This document shows, in pieces, positions 27,201-37,517 of a stretch of 64,000 nucleotides of DNA. The stretch's first letter is position 1. Every line of letters begins with the position of its first letter. A program made the position numbers and the translations under genes. Location of the stretch: assembly GCF_028553885.1 (NCBI RefSeq), contig NZ_CP067169.1:248001-312000 (forward strand). The letters are read 5' to 3'. This stretch comes from Paracoccus aestuarii (GTDB lineage Bacteria; Pseudomonadota; Alphaproteobacteria; Rhodobacterales; Rhodobacteraceae). The notes beneath the pieces were generated by a model. That model ran no database searches. It saw only the letters and a program-made list of their open reading frames with translations, and was not told the origin of the DNA.

Positions 27201-27797
27201 TCACGCCAATGTCACGCCCGCATCGCGCATGGACCGGCGCGCGGCCTCCAGGCTGCCATCCAGGTCGATGGCGCGGCAGGCATCCTGCAGGACCCGCACC
27301 TCAAGGCCCAGGGCGGCGGCGTCGATCGCCGACCAGGCGACGCAGAAATCCAGCGCCAGGCCCGCCAGGCTGACCCGGGTCACGCCCCGGTCGCGCAGAT
27401 ACCCGGCCAGCCCGGTCTGGGTCCGCCGGTCGTTTTCCCGAAACGCCGAATAGCTGTCGATGCCGCGCCGGAACCCCTTGCGCAGGATCAGCTCGGCCCG
27501 GTCCACTGCCAGATCGGGGTGGAAATCCGCCCCCGGCCGGCCGATCACGCAATGGGCGGGCCAGAGGACCTGGGGGCCGTAATCCATCGGCACCTGGTCA
27601 TAGGGCCGCGCGCCCGGATGGTTGACGGCAAAGCTGGAATGATCCGCCGGGTGCCAGTCCTGGGTCAGGATGACCGCGTCGTAATCGGGCATCATCGCGT
27701 TGATCGGCGCCACGATCCTGTCGCCCTCGGGGACGGCCAGCGCGCCGCCGGGGCAGAAGTCGCGCTGCATGTCGATGACGATCAGGGCATGGGTCAT
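27201..27797 (-). CDS. pncA: Nicotinamidase
   Basis: Deamidates nicotinamide to nicotinate for NAD salvage. Isochorismatase-like fold with the catalytic triad Asp ([14 protein letters not shown], about residue 9), Lys ([16 protein letters not shown], about 106) and Cys ([15 protein letters not shown], about 149), and metal ligands in [12 protein letters not shown]. 198 residues. First gene of the pncA-pncB operon; the DASS transporter is divergent across 128 bases. Confidence 0.96.
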   Translation of the reverse strand: MTHALIVIDMQRDFCPGGALAVPEGDRIVAPINAMMPDYDAVILTQDWHPADHSSFAVNHPGARPYDQVPMDYGPQVLWPAHCVIGRPGADFHPDLAVDRAELILRKGFRRGIDSYSAFRENDRRTQTGLAGYLRDRGVTRVSLAGLALDFCVAWSAIDAAALGLEVRVLQDACRAIDLDGSLEAARRSMRDAGVTLA

Positions 27798-27925
27798 AGG
27801 GCCTCCTGCGGTTCGCGCCCGATCTGGCCGGGCGGCGGGGCCGGGGTCAAGGGCCTCTGGCCGCGCCGGGGTCTTTGCGCTAAGGCCGTCGCCGGATTAG
27901 GCTGCACCATAACCCGGAGGAGATG

Positions 27926-29521
27926 ATGGGCATCAAGGACGACCTGCACCACCCCGCCCCCCATGACGAGAACGAGGTCCCGATCCGGTCCGCCCGGATG
28001 ATCTGGGGCCTCAGGCTGCTGGGGTTGGGGCTGGCGGCGCTGGTCTGGTTCGCCCTGGGCGGCCAGGCCGATCTGTCGCCCGATGCACGCATCGTGGCCG
28101 CGGTGGGCACGCTGATGGCCGTCTGGTGGATGACCGAGGCGATCCCGCTCTCGGCCACCGCGCTGCTGCCCATCGTGCTGATCCCGGCGCTGACCGACCG
28201 CACCGTGGCGCAGGCGACCCAGCCCTATGCGTCATCCATCGTGTTCCTGTTCCTGGGCGGCTTCCTGATCGCCATCGCGATGGAGAAATGGCATCTGCAC
28301 ACCCGCATCGCGCTTCTGACGCTGCGCAAGGTGGGGGTCGCGCCCAAGCGGATCGTGCTGGGGATGATGCTGGCCACGGGGTTCCTGTCCATGTGGGTGT
28401 CCAACACCGCGACCACGCTGATGATGCTGCCCATCGGCCTGTCGGTCCTGTCGCTGGTGGTGGAACGCGGATCGCGCCAGGACGGCGCCGCCGCCGAGGA
28501 GGCGCTGAAGGGCGGGGCCACCATCTCCGAGGTGGTCAAGGATCCCAACATCAAGGCCTTCGGCGTCTGCCTGGTGCTGGCCATCGCCTGGTCGGCATCC
28601 ATGGGGGGCCTGGGCACGCTGCTGGGCAGCCCGCCCAACGCCATCGTCGCGGGCTATGCCGCGGACGAGCTGGGCCGCCGCATCGGCTTTCTGGAATGGA
28701 TGATGCTGGGCACGCCCTTGGCGCTGGTCTTCATCCTGCTGGGCTGGGTGCTGATGACGCGGGTCCTCTACCGCTTCGACCTGCCCGAGATCCCGGGCGG
28801 CCAGCAGATGATCGAGGATCAGGTCCGCGACCTGGGCCCGCTGAGCCAAGGCGAGCGCATGGTCCTGGCGGTGTTTCTGGGCGCGGCCTTCCTGTGGGTG
28901 GTGCCGGGCCTTCTGATCACCATTCCGGGCGTCGAGGATGCCGCCCCCTGGCTGGGGGGGCTGGACGACACGGCCATCGCCATCGGCGCGGGTCTGGTCA
29001 TGTTCCTGCTGCCCGGGCGCGGGCGCGACCAGATGGTGCTGGAATGGAAGGATGCCGAACGCGGCCTGCCTTGGGGCGTTCTGCTGCTGTTCGGGGGCGG
29101 GCTGTCGCTGGCCTCGGCGGTGGCGGCGTCGGGGCTGGACGGCTGGTTCGGCCAGCAGGTGACGGGCCTCGGCGCGCTGCCCACGGTGCTGCTGGTCGCG
29201 GCCGTGGTGGCGATCATCATGTTCCTGACCGAGGTGACCTCGAACACCGCGACGGCGGCGACCTTCATCCCGATCCTGGGCGGCGTGGCCTTGGGCATCG
29301 GGGCCGACCCCATGACGCTGCTGATCCCGGCGGCGCTGGCGGCGACCTGCGCCTTCATGCTGCCGGTGGGCACGCCGCCCAATGCCATCGTCTTCGGCAC
29401 CGGCACGGTGACCATCGCGCAGATGGCGCGGGGCGGAGTGGTGCTGAACATGCTGGGCATCCTGCTGATCACGGGCATGACCTATCTGCTGGGCGGGCTG
29501 GCCTTGGGCCTGGTATTCTGA
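27926..29521 (+). CDS. DASS/SLC13-family sodium:dicarboxylate symporter
   Basis: Membrane transporter for di- or tricarboxylates such as succinate or malate. 531 residues and about 12 hydrophobic segments. Both family motifs are present: SNTATTLMMLP (first half) and SNTATAATFIPIL (second half), plus VGTPPNAIVFGTG near the end. GGAGG lies five bases before ATG 27926, which I prefer over ATG 27923. The transporter stands alone between pncA and trhO; its substrate cannot be read from the sequence. malic enzyme maeB lies 1 kb downstream, consistent with C4-acid use. Confidence 0.9.
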   Translation: MGIKDDLHHPAPHDENEVPIRSARMIWGLRLLGLGLAALVWFALGGQADLSPDARIVAAVGTLMAVWWMTEAIPLSATALLPIVLIPALTDRTVAQATQPYASSIVFLFLGGFLIAIAMEKWHLHTRIALLTLRKVGVAPKRIVLGMMLATGFLSMWVSNTATTLMMLPIGLSVLSLVVERGSRQDGAAAEEALKGGATISEVVKDPNIKAFGVCLVLAIAWSASMGGLGTLLGSPPNAIVAGYAADELGRRIGFLEWMMLGTPLALVFILLGWVLMTRVLYRFDLPEIPGGQQMIEDQVRDLGPLSQGERMVLAVFLGAAFLWVVPGLLITIPGVEDAAPWLGGLDDTAIAIGAGLVMFLLPGRGRDQMVLEWKDAERGLPWGVLLLFGGGLSLASAVAASGLDGWFGQQVTGLGALPTVLLVAAVVAIIMFLTEVTSNTATAATFIPILGGVALGIGADPMTLLIPAALAATCAFMLPVGTPPNAIVFGTGTVTIAQMARGGVVLNMLGILLITGMTYLLGGLALGLVF

Positions 29522-29533
29522 TCTTGCGCCAAG

Positions 29534-29560
29534 GGGCGTGGCCGCGATAAGGCCACGCCC
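29534..29560 (+). terminator. 10-bp hairpin ending exactly at the trhO start codon
   Basis: GGGCGTGGCC (29534-29543) and GGCCACGCCC (29551-29560), loop of 7 bases, directly followed by the trhO ATG at 29561. No T run. It may act as a terminator for the DASS gene or hold the trhO start; no Shine-Dalgarno fits between it and the ATG. Confidence 0.55.
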
Positions 29561-30451
29561 ATGCTGACCGACCCCCCCATCACCGTCGCCGCGCTCTATC
29601 GCTTCGCGCGGCTGGCCGACCCCGCCGCGCGGCAGGGGCCGCTCCTGGACCTGTGCCGGGCCCAAGGCCTCTGCGGCACGCTGCTGCTGGCGCCCGAAGG
29701 CGTGAACGGCACCATCGCCGGCCCCCGCGCGGGCATCACGGCGGTGCTGGACCACATCCGCGCCTGGCCCGGCTTCGCGGGCCTCGACTGGAAGGAAAGC
29801 GCCGCAGACGCACCCCCCTTCGGCCGCATGAAGGTCCGCCTCAAGGCCGAGATCGTGACCATGGGCCAGCCCGACGTGGACCCCGCCGCAGGGACCGGCC
29901 ATTACGTCGCCCCGCGCGACTGGAACGCGCTGATCGCCGCGCCCGATGTGGCCGTCATCGACACGCGCAACGACTACGAGGTCCAGATCGGCAGCTTCCA
30001 AGGCGCCATCGACCCCGGCACGAAAAGCTTCCGCGACTTTCCCGCCTGGTGGCAGGCGAACGCGCATCGCTTCGCGGGCAAGCGCATCGCGATGTTCTGC
30101 ACCGGCGGCATCCGCTGCGAGAAATCGACCAACTACCTGATCGGGCAGGGCGTGGATCAGGTCTATCACTTGCAGGGCGGCATCCTGAAATACTTGGAAG
30201 AGGTCCCCGAGGAAGACAGCGCCTGGCAGGGCGACTGCTTCGTCTTCGACCAGCGGGTCAGCCTGACCCATGGCCTGGCGCCGGGTCGTCACGGTCTCTG
30301 CCATGCCTGCCGCCGCCCCCTGGCCCCCGAGGACCGCGCCCACCCTGATTACGAGGAAGGCGTCAGCTGCCACCGCTGCGCCGCCGAATACGGCCCCGAG
30401 GACCGCGCCCGCTTCCGCGAAAGACAGCGTCAGTTCGAACGCGGCGCCTGA
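29561..30451 (+). CDS. trhO: tRNA uridine(34) hydroxylase TrhO (rhodanese domain)
   Basis: Oxygen-dependent hydroxylation of U34 in tRNA to 5-hydroxyuridine. N-terminal acylphosphatase-like domain ([13 protein letters not shown]), rhodanese domain with catalytic Cys in [12 protein letters not shown] (about residues 178-190), and a C-terminal Cys-rich tail ([17 protein letters not shown]). 296 residues. No in-frame start codon exists between the preceding stop (29519-29521) and 29561, so the start is fixed although no ribosome binding site is visible and a hairpin abuts it. Confidence 0.92.
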   Translation: MLTDPPITVAALYRFARLADPAARQGPLLDLCRAQGLCGTLLLAPEGVNGTIAGPRAGITAVLDHIRAWPGFAGLDWKESAADAPPFGRMKVRLKAEIVTMGQPDVDPAAGTGHYVAPRDWNALIAAPDVAVIDTRNDYEVQIGSFQGAIDPGTKSFRDFPAWWQANAHRFAGKRIAMFCTGGIRCEKSTNYLIGQGVDQVYHLQGGILKYLEEVPEEDSAWQGDCFVFDQRVSLTHGLAPGRHGLCHACRRPLAPEDRAHPDYEEGVSCHRCAAEYGPEDRARFRERQRQFERGA

Positions 30452-30452
30452 G

Positions 30453-30474
30453 CCTCTCCGTTGCTCAAATACCC
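30453..30474 (-). repeat. Intergenic element, diverged copy (maeB/trhO convergent spacer)
   Basis: On the minus strand GGGTATTTGAGCAACGGAGA, a variant of the GGGGTATTTxxxCAACGAAGAA element found at 44034-44079 and 56330-56391. It lies downstream of maeB in sense orientation. The GC-rich hairpin of the other copies is absent here. Confidence 0.55.
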
Positions 30475-30488
30475 ATCGACGCGCGGGA

Positions 30489-32765
30489 TCAGCCCCGCAC
30501 GCCGATCCCGCCCGCGGCGATGGCGGCCATGTTCAGGATGTCGCTGACCGTCGAATTGGTGGAACAGATCTGGATCGGCCGCGCCACCCCCGTCAGGATC
30601 GGGCCGATCACGGTCGCGCCCGCCATCTCCTGCATCAGCTTCACGGAAATCGAGGCCGAATGCCGCGCCGGCACCACCAACACATTGGCCGGCGCGGTCA
30701 GGCGGCTGAACGGATAGCGCGCGGCCGATTCCATGTTCAGGGCGACGTCCACGGTCATCTCGCCCTCATATTCGAAATCGGCGCCGCGTTCGTCCAGGAC
30801 ATGCGCCGCCTGCGCCATCTTGGTCGCGCGTTCGCTGACCGGATAGCCAAAGTTCGAAAACGACAGGAAGGCCACGCGCGGCTCCAGCCCCAGGCCGCGG
30901 GCCACGGCGGCGCCGCGGGTGGCGATATCGGCCAGATCCTCGGCCTCGGGCCATTCATGGACCAGCGTGTCGCCGATCAGCACGATCCGGCCCCGGTGCA
31001 GCACGGCGGTGATGCCCACCGCCCCGTCCTGCGGGCGCACGTCGAAGACCTGCCCGATCTGCGCCAGCACGGGCGCGTTCTTGCGCGTGGCCCCGGTCAC
31101 CAACCCGTCGCCATGCCCATGCGCCAGCATCAGCGCCGCAAAGATGTGGCGGTCGCGATTGGCCAGCTTGAACGCATCCTCGCGGTCGACGCCCTTCCGT
31201 TGCAGGCGCTGATAGAGGAACTCGTGATAGCTGTCCAAATGCCGGGTGTTGGCCGCGTTCACGACGCTGATCTCGCGGAAGGCGTCGCCCATACCCAGGG
31301 CCTCCAGCTCGGCCTTGACCTCGGCCTCGCGGCCCACGACCAGGGACTGGCCCATGCCGGTGCGCTGCCAAGCGACGGCGGCGCGCAGCACGCGGGGATC
31401 GTCGCCCTCGGCAAAGATCATCCGGGCCTGCTTGGACCGCGCGCGGGCATGCAGCCCCTGCAGGATCGCCGCCGTGGGGTCCATCCGGTTCTTCAGCGTC
31501 TGGACATAGCCCTCCATGTCGATGATCGGACGCCGCGCGACGCCGGTATCCATTCCGGCCTTGGCGACGGCGGGCGGGATCACGTGGATCAGCCGCGGAT
31601 CGAAGGGCGTCGGGATGATGTAGTCGCGCCCGAATTGCAGCTTGCGGCCATAGGCGACGGCGACCTCGTCGGGCACATCCTCGCGCGCCAGCCTCGCCAA
31701 GGCCTCGGCGCAGGCGATCTTCATCTCGTCATTGATGGCGCGGGCGTGGATGTCCAGCGCGCCCCGGAACAGGTAGGGAAAGCCCAGGACGTTGTTCACC
31801 TGGTTCGGATAATCGCTGCGGCCCGTCGCCACGATCGCGTCGGGGCGGACGGCATGGGCGTCCTCGGGCGTGATCTCGGGGTCGGGGTTCGCCATGGCGA
31901 AGATCACCGGGTTGTCGGCCATGGAGGCGACCATGTCCTGGGTCACGGCGCCCTTGGCGCTGACGCCCAGGAAGACGTCGGCGCCCTTCATCGCCTCCTC
32001 GAGGCTGCGGGCGGTGGTCACGACCGCATGGGCCGATTTCCACTGGTTCATGCCCTCGGTGCGGCCCTGATAGATCACGCCCTTGGTGTCGCACATGATG
32101 CAGTTGTCATGCCGCGCGCCCATCGACTTCAGCAGCTCCAGGCAGGCGATGCCGGCGGCCCCCGCGCCGTTCAGCACGATCCGCACGTCCTCGATCCGCT
32201 TGCCCGACAGCTCCAGCGCGTTCAGCAGGCCTGCGGCGCAGATCACCGCCGTGCCGTGCTGGTCGTCGTGAAAGACCGGGATGTCCATCAGCTCCTTCAG
32301 GCGCTGTTCGATGATGAAGCATTCCGGCGCCTTGATGTCCTCCAGGTTGATGCCCCCGAAGGTCGGGCCCATCAGCTTGACGGCGTTGATGAATTCGTCG
32401 GCGTCCTCGGTGTCCAGCTCCAGGTCGATGGCGTTCACGTCGGCGAAGCGCTTGAACAGCACCGCCTTGCCCTCCATCACGGGTTTCGAGGCCAGCGCGC
32501 CAAGGTTCCCCATCCCCAGGATCGCCGTCCCGTTCGAGATCACCGCCACCATGTTGCCCTTGGTGGTATAGTCGTATGCCGTCTCGGGGCGGTCGGCGAT
32601 GGCCTGGACCGGCACCGCGACGCCGGGCGAATAGGCCAGCGACAGGTCGCGCTGCGTGGTCATGGGGGTGGATGGGGTGATGTCGTATTTGCCGGGCCGC
32701 GGCTCCATGTGATAGGCCAGCGCCTCCTCGGGGGTGATGCGGCTGCGGCTGGTCTTGTCGGTCAT
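30489..32765 (-). CDS. maeB: NADP-dependent malic enzyme with phosphotransacetylase-like domain
   Basis: Oxidative decarboxylation of malate to pyruvate, linking the TCA cycle to pyruvate and NADPH. Malic enzyme part (about residues 1-430): SLAYSPGVAVPV, the catalytic region GKAVLFKRFADVNAIDLELD, FHDDQHGTAVICAAGLLNAL, and the NADP fold in VLNGAGAAGIACLELL. The C-terminal part (about 430-758) resembles phosphate acetyltransferase but is thought to be regulatory in this family. The start at 32765 (MTDKTSRSRI) is preferred over ATG 32786 because GGGGGA precedes it. 758 residues, normal for MaeB-type fusion proteins. Confidence 0.95.
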   Translation of the reverse strand: MTDKTSRSRITPEEALAYHMEPRPGKYDITPSTPMTTQRDLSLAYSPGVAVPVQAIADRPETAYDYTTKGNMVAVISNGTAILGMGNLGALASKPVMEGKAVLFKRFADVNAIDLELDTEDADEFINAVKLMGPTFGGINLEDIKAPECFIIEQRLKELMDIPVFHDDQHGTAVICAAGLLNALELSGKRIEDVRIVLNGAGAAGIACLELLKSMGARHDNCIMCDTKGVIYQGRTEGMNQWKSAHAVVTTARSLEEAMKGADVFLGVSAKGAVTQDMVASMADNPVIFAMANPDPEITPEDAHAVRPDAIVATGRSDYPNQVNNVLGFPYLFRGALDIHARAINDEMKIACAEALARLAREDVPDEVAVAYGRKLQFGRDYIIPTPFDPRLIHVIPPAVAKAGMDTGVARRPIIDMEGYVQTLKNRMDPTAAILQGLHARARSKQARMIFAEGDDPRVLRAAVAWQRTGMGQSLVVGREAEVKAELEALGMGDAFREISVVNAANTRHLDSYHEFLYQRLQRKGVDREDAFKLANRDRHIFAALMLAHGHGDGLVTGATRKNAPVLAQIGQVFDVRPQDGAVGITAVLHRGRIVLIGDTLVHEWPEAEDLADIATRGAAVARGLGLEPRVAFLSFSNFGYPVSERATKMAQAAHVLDERGADFEYEGEMTVDVALNMESAARYPFSRLTAPANVLVVPARHSASISVKLMQEMAGATVIGPILTGVARPIQICSTNSTVSDILNMAAIAAGGIGVRG

Positions 32766-32842
32766 GGCGGGTCCCCCGATTGGCATGCGTCAGGGGTTGT
32801 TACCGCGCCGGGGCGGGTGCGGCAACGCGCTTCGTGGTGCGG

Positions 32843-33568
32843 TTACAGCGTGACCTTGACGAAGCTGTCGCGCAGGGCGGCGGACCAGGCGGCGCTCATC
32901 TGCGCGAAATCGGGGTCGCCGTCCAGGATGCGGCGGCGGGTGGTCACCGAACAGCTGTCGCGGTCGATCACCGCCAGATCCAGCGGCATGCCCACCGACA
33001 GGTTCGACCGCAGCGTGGAATCCATCGACAGAAGCACGGCCTTCTGCGCATCCGACAGGCTGGTCGCGGGGGTCACCACGCGGTCCAGGATGGGCTTGCC
33101 GTATTTATGCTCGCCGATCTGCAGGAAGGGGGTGTCCTCGGTCGCCTCGATGAAGTTGCCCTCGGGATAGATCAGGAACAGGCGCATGTCGCCGCCCTTG
33201 CGCTGGCCCGCGACGATCATGCTGGCCGAGGCCTGCTGGCGCAAATCGCGGCATTGCTCGGCGATCTCGCGCCGGGTGCGGCACAGCGTGTCGCCGATGA
33301 TCGTGGCCACCCGCAGCATCGTCGGCGCCAGCAGGATGGACGTCGTCTCGTCCGCCAGGTCGTCGTCGATCGCCTCCTCCAGCCGGGCCAGGGTGGTCTG
33401 GGTCACCGACAGCGATCCGGCGGTCATGATCGCGATCACCCGTTCGCCGGGCCGTTCGAAGAAGAACATCTTGCGATAGCAGGATATGTTGTCCAGACCC
33501 GCATTGGTGCGCGTATCCGACAGCAGCACCAGCCCCGCATCCAGTTTCAGTCCGACGCAATAGGTCAT
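32843..33568 (-). CDS. Anbu-type proteasome-like peptidase
   Basis: Member of the Anbu (ancestral beta-subunit, COG3484) family of bacterial proteasome-fold Ntn hydrolases. After removal of Met the chain begins with Thr1 ([12 protein letters not shown]); counting from it, Asp17 (LSDTRTNAG) and Lys32 (CYRKMFFF) fall at the positions of the proteasome active site. [16 protein letters not shown] and [18 protein letters not shown] follow as in the family. The start at 33568 exposes Thr at position 2, and GGAAAGA lies upstream. 241 residues. Family members usually sit with the transglutaminase, alpha-E and ATP-grasp genes found 2-6 kb away here; the substrate is unknown. Confidence 0.9.
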   Translation of the reverse strand: MTYCVGLKLDAGLVLLSDTRTNAGLDNISCYRKMFFFERPGERVIAIMTAGSLSVTQTTLARLEEAIDDDLADETTSILLAPTMLRVATIIGDTLCRTRREIAEQCRDLRQQASASMIVAGQRKGGDMRLFLIYPEGNFIEATEDTPFLQIGEHKYGKPILDRVVTPATSLSDAQKAVLLSMDSTLRSNLSVGMPLDLAVIDRDSCSVTTRRRILDGDPDFAQMSAAWSAALRDSFVKVTL

Positions 33569-33722
33569 CGGCAGGTCTTTCCGTTCCAGTCCAGAGGCGA
33601 CGTTAGGCCCGTGGGCGGCGGGCCGCAATCTCTCTCTTGGGACAGGATGTCATGAAACTTTGGGTCGCCTTGCGCGCGAAAATCGCACATCGTGCAGGAT
33701 CGGATATCAAGGGATGACCACC

Positions 33723-35696
33723 ATGACACGACATTTCACCCTGACCCGTCGCGGGTTCCTGTCATCCGGCGCGGCCGGGCTGGCGCTGGTCGCGCTGCAT
33801 CCGTTCTCGGCCCGGGCCGAGGCGGGGCAGGCGCATCTGCGGATCATGGAGACGACGGACCTGCATGTGCATGTCTGGCCCTATGACTACTATGCCGACC
33901 GCCAGGCGGACACGATGGGCCTGTCGCGCACCGCGGCCCTGGTCCAGGACGTGCGGGCCGAGGCACATAATTCCATTCTGCTGGACAATGGCGATTTCCT
34001 GCAGGGCAACCCGATGGGCGATTACATCGCCTATGAGCGCGGCATGCCCGAGGGCGCGACCCATCCGATCATCGACGCGATGAACGCGTTGGGCTTCGAC
34101 GGCGGCTGCCTGGGCAATCACGAATTCAACTATGGGCTGGAATTCCTGATGGCCAGCCTGGCGGGCACCGGCTATCCGGTCGTCTGCGCCAATGTCGTCA
34201 CCGAACGCGGCGATGCGGTGACCGGGGACACGACCCTGGTCCCCCCCTATGCCATCCTGGAGCGCGAGCTGACCGACGGCGCGGGCGAGGTCCATCCGAT
34301 CCGCATCGGCATCATCGGCTTCGTGCCGCCCACGATCATGCAATGGGACCGCGCCCATCTGGAAGGCCGCGTCACCACGCGCGAGATCGTCGAATCCGCC
34401 GAAGCCTGGGTCCCGCGCATGCGCGAGGAGGGCTGCGATCTGGTCATCGCCCTGGCCCATAGCGGCATCGGCGGCATGACCGACGAGCCGGGGATGGAGA
34501 ACGCCGCCATCCCGCTGGCCGGCATCGACGGGATCGACGTGATCCTGACCGGCCATTCCCATGCCGTCTTCCCCGGCCCCGATTACGCGGATCACCCGGG
34601 CGTCGATGCGACCGCGGGCACGATCAACGGCAAGCCCGCCGTGATGGCCGGGTTCTGGGGGTCGCATATGGGCTTGGTCGATCTGCTGCTGCAGCGCAGG
34701 GGCGACGGCTGGCAGGTCATCGGCCATGATGTCGAGGCACGCCCCATCTATGACCGCGACGCCGAGAACGCCGTCGTGCCCCTGGTCGAAAGCGTCGCCG
34801 CCATCGAGGAGGCCACCGCCGAGGATCACCAGCAGACGCTGGATTACGTCCGCCGCGCCGTGGGCCAGACCAGCGCGCCGCTCTACAGCTATTTCGCGAT
34901 GGTGGCGGATGATCCCTCCGTCCAGATCGTGTCCAATGCCCAGAGCTGGTATATCGAACAGATGCTGGCCGGCACGGAACATGAGGGCCTGCCGATCCTG
35001 TCGGCGGCGGCGCCCTTCAAGGCCGGGGGCCGTGGGGGGCCGGATTACTTCACCGACGTGCCTGCGGGCGATATCGCGATCCGCAACGTGGCGGACCTCT
35101 ATCTCTATCCCAACACGATCCGGGCGGTGCGCATCACCGGCCAGCAGGTCAAGGACTGGCTGGAACGCAGCGCCGGGGCCTTCAACCAGATCCAGCCGGG
35201 CCATGCGGACCAGCCGCTGCTGAACCCCGATTTCCGCAGCTACAATTTCGACGTGATCGACGGGGTGAGCTATCGGATCGACCTGACCCAGCCCTCGCGC
35301 TTTGCGCCCGACGGGACGCTGGCGGATGCGGATGCGAACCGCATCGTCGATCTGGAACATGACGGCCGGCCCATCGACATGGATGCGGAATTCATCGTCG
35401 CCACGAACAATTACCGCGCTACGGGGGGCGGGTCGTTCCCGGGGGCGGACGGGTCCACCATCATCTTCGAGGGGCCGGACACGAATCGCGACGTGATCGT
35501 GCGCTATATCGTCGATCAGGGCACCATCGACCCGGCGGCGGACGGCAACTGGTCCTTTGCCCCCGCGGATGGGGCGACGGTGCTGTTCGACACGGGGCCG
35601 GGTGCGGCCGATTACGCGGATCAGGTCACCGCCCTGACGCTGGAGCCCGCGGGCGATGGCGCGGACGGCTTCGTGCAGTACCGCATCACGCTGTAA
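33723..35696 (+). CDS. cpdB: Periplasmic 2',3'-cyclic-nucleotide 2'-phosphodiesterase/3'-nucleotidase
   Basis: Secreted metallophosphoesterase that scavenges nucleotides. A Tat signal ([17 protein letters not shown]) is at the N-terminus. Metal-binding motifs are [31 protein letters not shown] and LTGHSHAVF; the C-terminal 5'-nucleotidase domain shows [15 protein letters not shown]. The start at 33723 has AAGGGA about nine bases upstream; ATG 33714 is the alternative. 657 residues. It is oriented against its neighbours and interrupts the Anbu/transglutaminase/ATP-grasp gene set. Confidence 0.92.
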   Translation: MTRHFTLTRRGFLSSGAAGLALVALHPFSARAEAGQAHLRIMETTDLHVHVWPYDYYADRQADTMGLSRTAALVQDVRAEAHNSILLDNGDFLQGNPMGDYIAYERGMPEGATHPIIDAMNALGFDGGCLGNHEFNYGLEFLMASLAGTGYPVVCANVVTERGDAVTGDTTLVPPYAILERELTDGAGEVHPIRIGIIGFVPPTIMQWDRAHLEGRVTTREIVESAEAWVPRMREEGCDLVIALAHSGIGGMTDEPGMENAAIPLAGIDGIDVILTGHSHAVFPGPDYADHPGVDATAGTINGKPAVMAGFWGSHMGLVDLLLQRRGDGWQVIGHDVEARPIYDRDAENAVVPLVESVAAIEEATAEDHQQTLDYVRRAVGQTSAPLYSYFAMVADDPSVQIVSNAQSWYIEQMLAGTEHEGLPILSAAAPFKAGGRGGPDYFTDVPAGDIAIRNVADLYLYPNTIRAVRITGQQVKDWLERSAGAFNQIQPGHADQPLLNPDFRSYNFDVIDGVSYRIDLTQPSRFAPDGTLADADANRIVDLEHDGRPIDMDAEFIVATNNYRATGGGSFPGADGSTIIFEGPDTNRDVIVRYIVDQGTIDPAADGNWSFAPADGATVLFDTGPGAADYADQVTALTLEPAGDGADGFVQYRITL

Positions 35697-35702
35697 GATC
35701 GG

Positions 35703-35728
35703 GGCGGGGGGCGTGGACGCCCCCCGCC
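35703..35728. terminator. GC-rich hairpin between convergent cpdB and transglutaminase genes
   Basis: Perfect 11-bp stem GGCGGGGGGCG (35703-35713) and CGCCCCCCGCC (35718-35728) with loop TGGA. The T run is poor on both strands, but its place between two convergent stops suits a shared terminator. Confidence 0.6.
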
Positions 35729-35735
35729 GCCGGTT

Positions 35736-36542
35736 CTATTGGGCCATTTCCTCGACCTGGACGCGCACATCCATGTCCTCGGCCCCGCTGCCCATGGCCA
35801 CGCCGCGGATCGGCGCCGCATCCGAGGCGTCGAAACCCGAACCCAGCCTGACATAGCGTTCATCCGGGCAGGACCGGTTCGCCGCGTCAAAGCCGACCCA
35901 GCCCAGGCCCTGGACGTGGATCTCGGCCCAGGCATGGGCGGCGTCATGGGCCTCGCCGTCGATGGTTGAATGCAGATAGCCCGAGACATAGCGCGCGGGC
36001 ATGTCGCGCAGCCGCGCCACCGCGATCAGCGCATGGGTGTGGTCCTGGCAGACGCCTTCGCCCAAGGCCAGGGCCTCGGCGGCGGTGGTCTGGGTCTGGG
36101 TCACGCCGGGGCGGAAGGCGATGGCATCCGATATGGCCCGCGACAGGGCATGGGCCAGGTCCAGCGGGTCCTGGGCCTGGACCGATTGCGCCAGATCGCG
36201 CAGCCCGGGATCGGGGGCGGTGGTGGGGCTGTCGCGCAGATAGGTCAGCGGATGCACGATTTCCCGATGCCCGCGCAGGACGCCCGCTGTGTCGCGGGTG
36301 TCGACGCGGCCCTCGATGCTGACGGTGACCTCCTCGGCGGGGCCGCGCAGGGTCCAGCCCTCGATCCAGTCGCCGGCGCCGTCGCGGAAACCGGGGCCGC
36401 GGATGCCCCCGGTCACGTCGATCTGCCAGTCATGGGTGCGCTGACCCTCGAAGACCGAGGGGGTCAGCCGCAGGCTCTGGACCAGGTTCCGGATCGGCTG
36501 TTGGTAACGATAGACGGTGCGATGCGAGATGCGCAGCTTCAT
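35736..36542 (-). CDS. Transglutaminase-like cysteine protease-fold protein (Anbu cluster)
   Basis: COG1305-type protein of 268 residues. N-terminal beta domain (ISHRTVYRYQQPIRNLVQSL), then the transglutaminase core with Cys in GEGVCQDHTHALIAVAR, His in HDAAHAWAEIHV and Asp in VGFDAANRSC. Such proteins may cleave or form isopeptide bonds. Start at 36542; the alpha-E gene ends four bases before it, so ATP-grasp, alpha-E and this gene are one operon on the minus strand. In many bacteria the same three genes sit with Anbu, here 2.2 kb further on past cpdB. Confidence 0.88.
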   Translation of the reverse strand: MKLRISHRTVYRYQQPIRNLVQSLRLTPSVFEGQRTHDWQIDVTGGIRGPGFRDGAGDWIEGWTLRGPAEEVTVSIEGRVDTRDTAGVLRGHREIVHPLTYLRDSPTTAPDPGLRDLAQSVQAQDPLDLAHALSRAISDAIAFRPGVTQTQTTAAEALALGEGVCQDHTHALIAVARLRDMPARYVSGYLHSTIDGEAHDAAHAWAEIHVQGLGWVGFDAANRSCPDERYVRLGSGFDASDAAPIRGVAMGSGAEDMDVRVQVEEMAQ

Positions 36543-36546
36543 GGCT

Positions 36547-37503
36547 TCAGGCCCCCCCCTGCAGGTAATCCTGGTGGACCAGGTTCGAGATCTCGGACAG
36601 CTCGCCGATGAACCAGGACAGGAATTCGTGCAGCCCCTCGTCAAAGATCATCTCGATATTGCGGTCCTGCAGCGCGGCCAGCGTCTCGCGCGCCTTGTCC
36701 CGGGCGGCATTGGGCACGGCCTCGCCATAGCGGCGGGCCAGCCCCTCCAGGTGCCACACGGTCTCATAGAGCGAGGTGATCAGCGCGCGCGGGCTTTCCC
36801 CGTTCAGGATCAGGAAATCGGCGACCTGACCCGCGGTGATGTCGCCGCCATAGGCCCAGTGATAGGCCCGATGCGCCGACAGCGCGCGCAGGATCACCTG
36901 CCATTGATAGGTGTCGAGGCCCGATCCCACGAATTCGATCCGCGGCAGCAGGACGAAATATTTCACGTCCAGCAGCCGCGCGGTCGCATCCGCGCGTTCC
37001 AGCCCGTATCCCAGGTTCATGAAATGCCAGCCGTCATTGCGCAGCTGCGTCGCGTTGATCGCGCCGCGCACGGTCGAGGTATGGCCGGTGGTGAAATCCA
37101 CCAGCGAGGCCGTGTCCACCGCCGCGCGGGGCTTGCGTTCGAGGTGGCGCAGCTCCTGATAGGCCACGTTCAGCGCGTCCCAGACCTGGCTGGTCAGGGC
37201 GGTGCGAACGATGCGCCCCGATTCCCGCGCCTTTTCCAGGCAGCCCACCACGGATGACGGGTTGTCGCGGTCGAAGAAGATGAACTCCTCGACCTTCTCC
37301 TGGGTGATCTCGCCGTATTTCCGCGCAAACAGGTCCGAGGTCCCGGAGGCCTGCAGCAGCGAATTCCATTCGTTCTGATAGCCGGTTTCGGTATTGGGCA
37401 TCAGCGTGATGCGCTGGCCCACATCCAGCAGGCGCGCGGCGGTTTCGGCGCGTTCCAGATGGCGGCCCATCCAGAACAGGTTCGAGGCGGTGCGGCTGAG
37501 CAT
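36547..37503 (-). CDS. Alpha-E domain protein (COG2307)
   Basis: All-alpha protein of 318 residues with no assigned function, named for its conserved Glu-rich helices. MLSRTASNLFWMGRHLERAE at the N-terminus and IGELSEISNLVHQDYLQGG near the C-terminus are typical. Start at 37503 with GAGGGGGAGA upstream. It lies between the ATP-grasp gene (14-base gap) and the transglutaminase gene (4-base gap). Comparative work links this trio to a predicted peptide-ligation or tagging pathway; the biochemical role remains undemonstrated as far as I know. Confidence 0.88.
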   Translation of the reverse strand: MLSRTASNLFWMGRHLERAETAARLLDVGQRITLMPNTETGYQNEWNSLLQASGTSDLFARKYGEITQEKVEEFIFFDRDNPSSVVGCLEKARESGRIVRTALTSQVWDALNVAYQELRHLERKPRAAVDTASLVDFTTGHTSTVRGAINATQLRNDGWHFMNLGYGLERADATARLLDVKYFVLLPRIEFVGSGLDTYQWQVILRALSAHRAYHWAYGGDITAGQVADFLILNGESPRALITSLYETVWHLEGLARRYGEAVPNAARDKARETLAALQDRNIEMIFDEGLHEFLSWFIGELSEISNLVHQDYLQGGA

Positions 37504-37517
37504 CGTGTTTCTCCCCC

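Noticed and set aside
30270..33170. 966-codon plus-strand open frame opposite maeB and the Anbu gene
   Set aside because: Antisense shadow of maeB; composition lacks hydrophobic cores or motifs.
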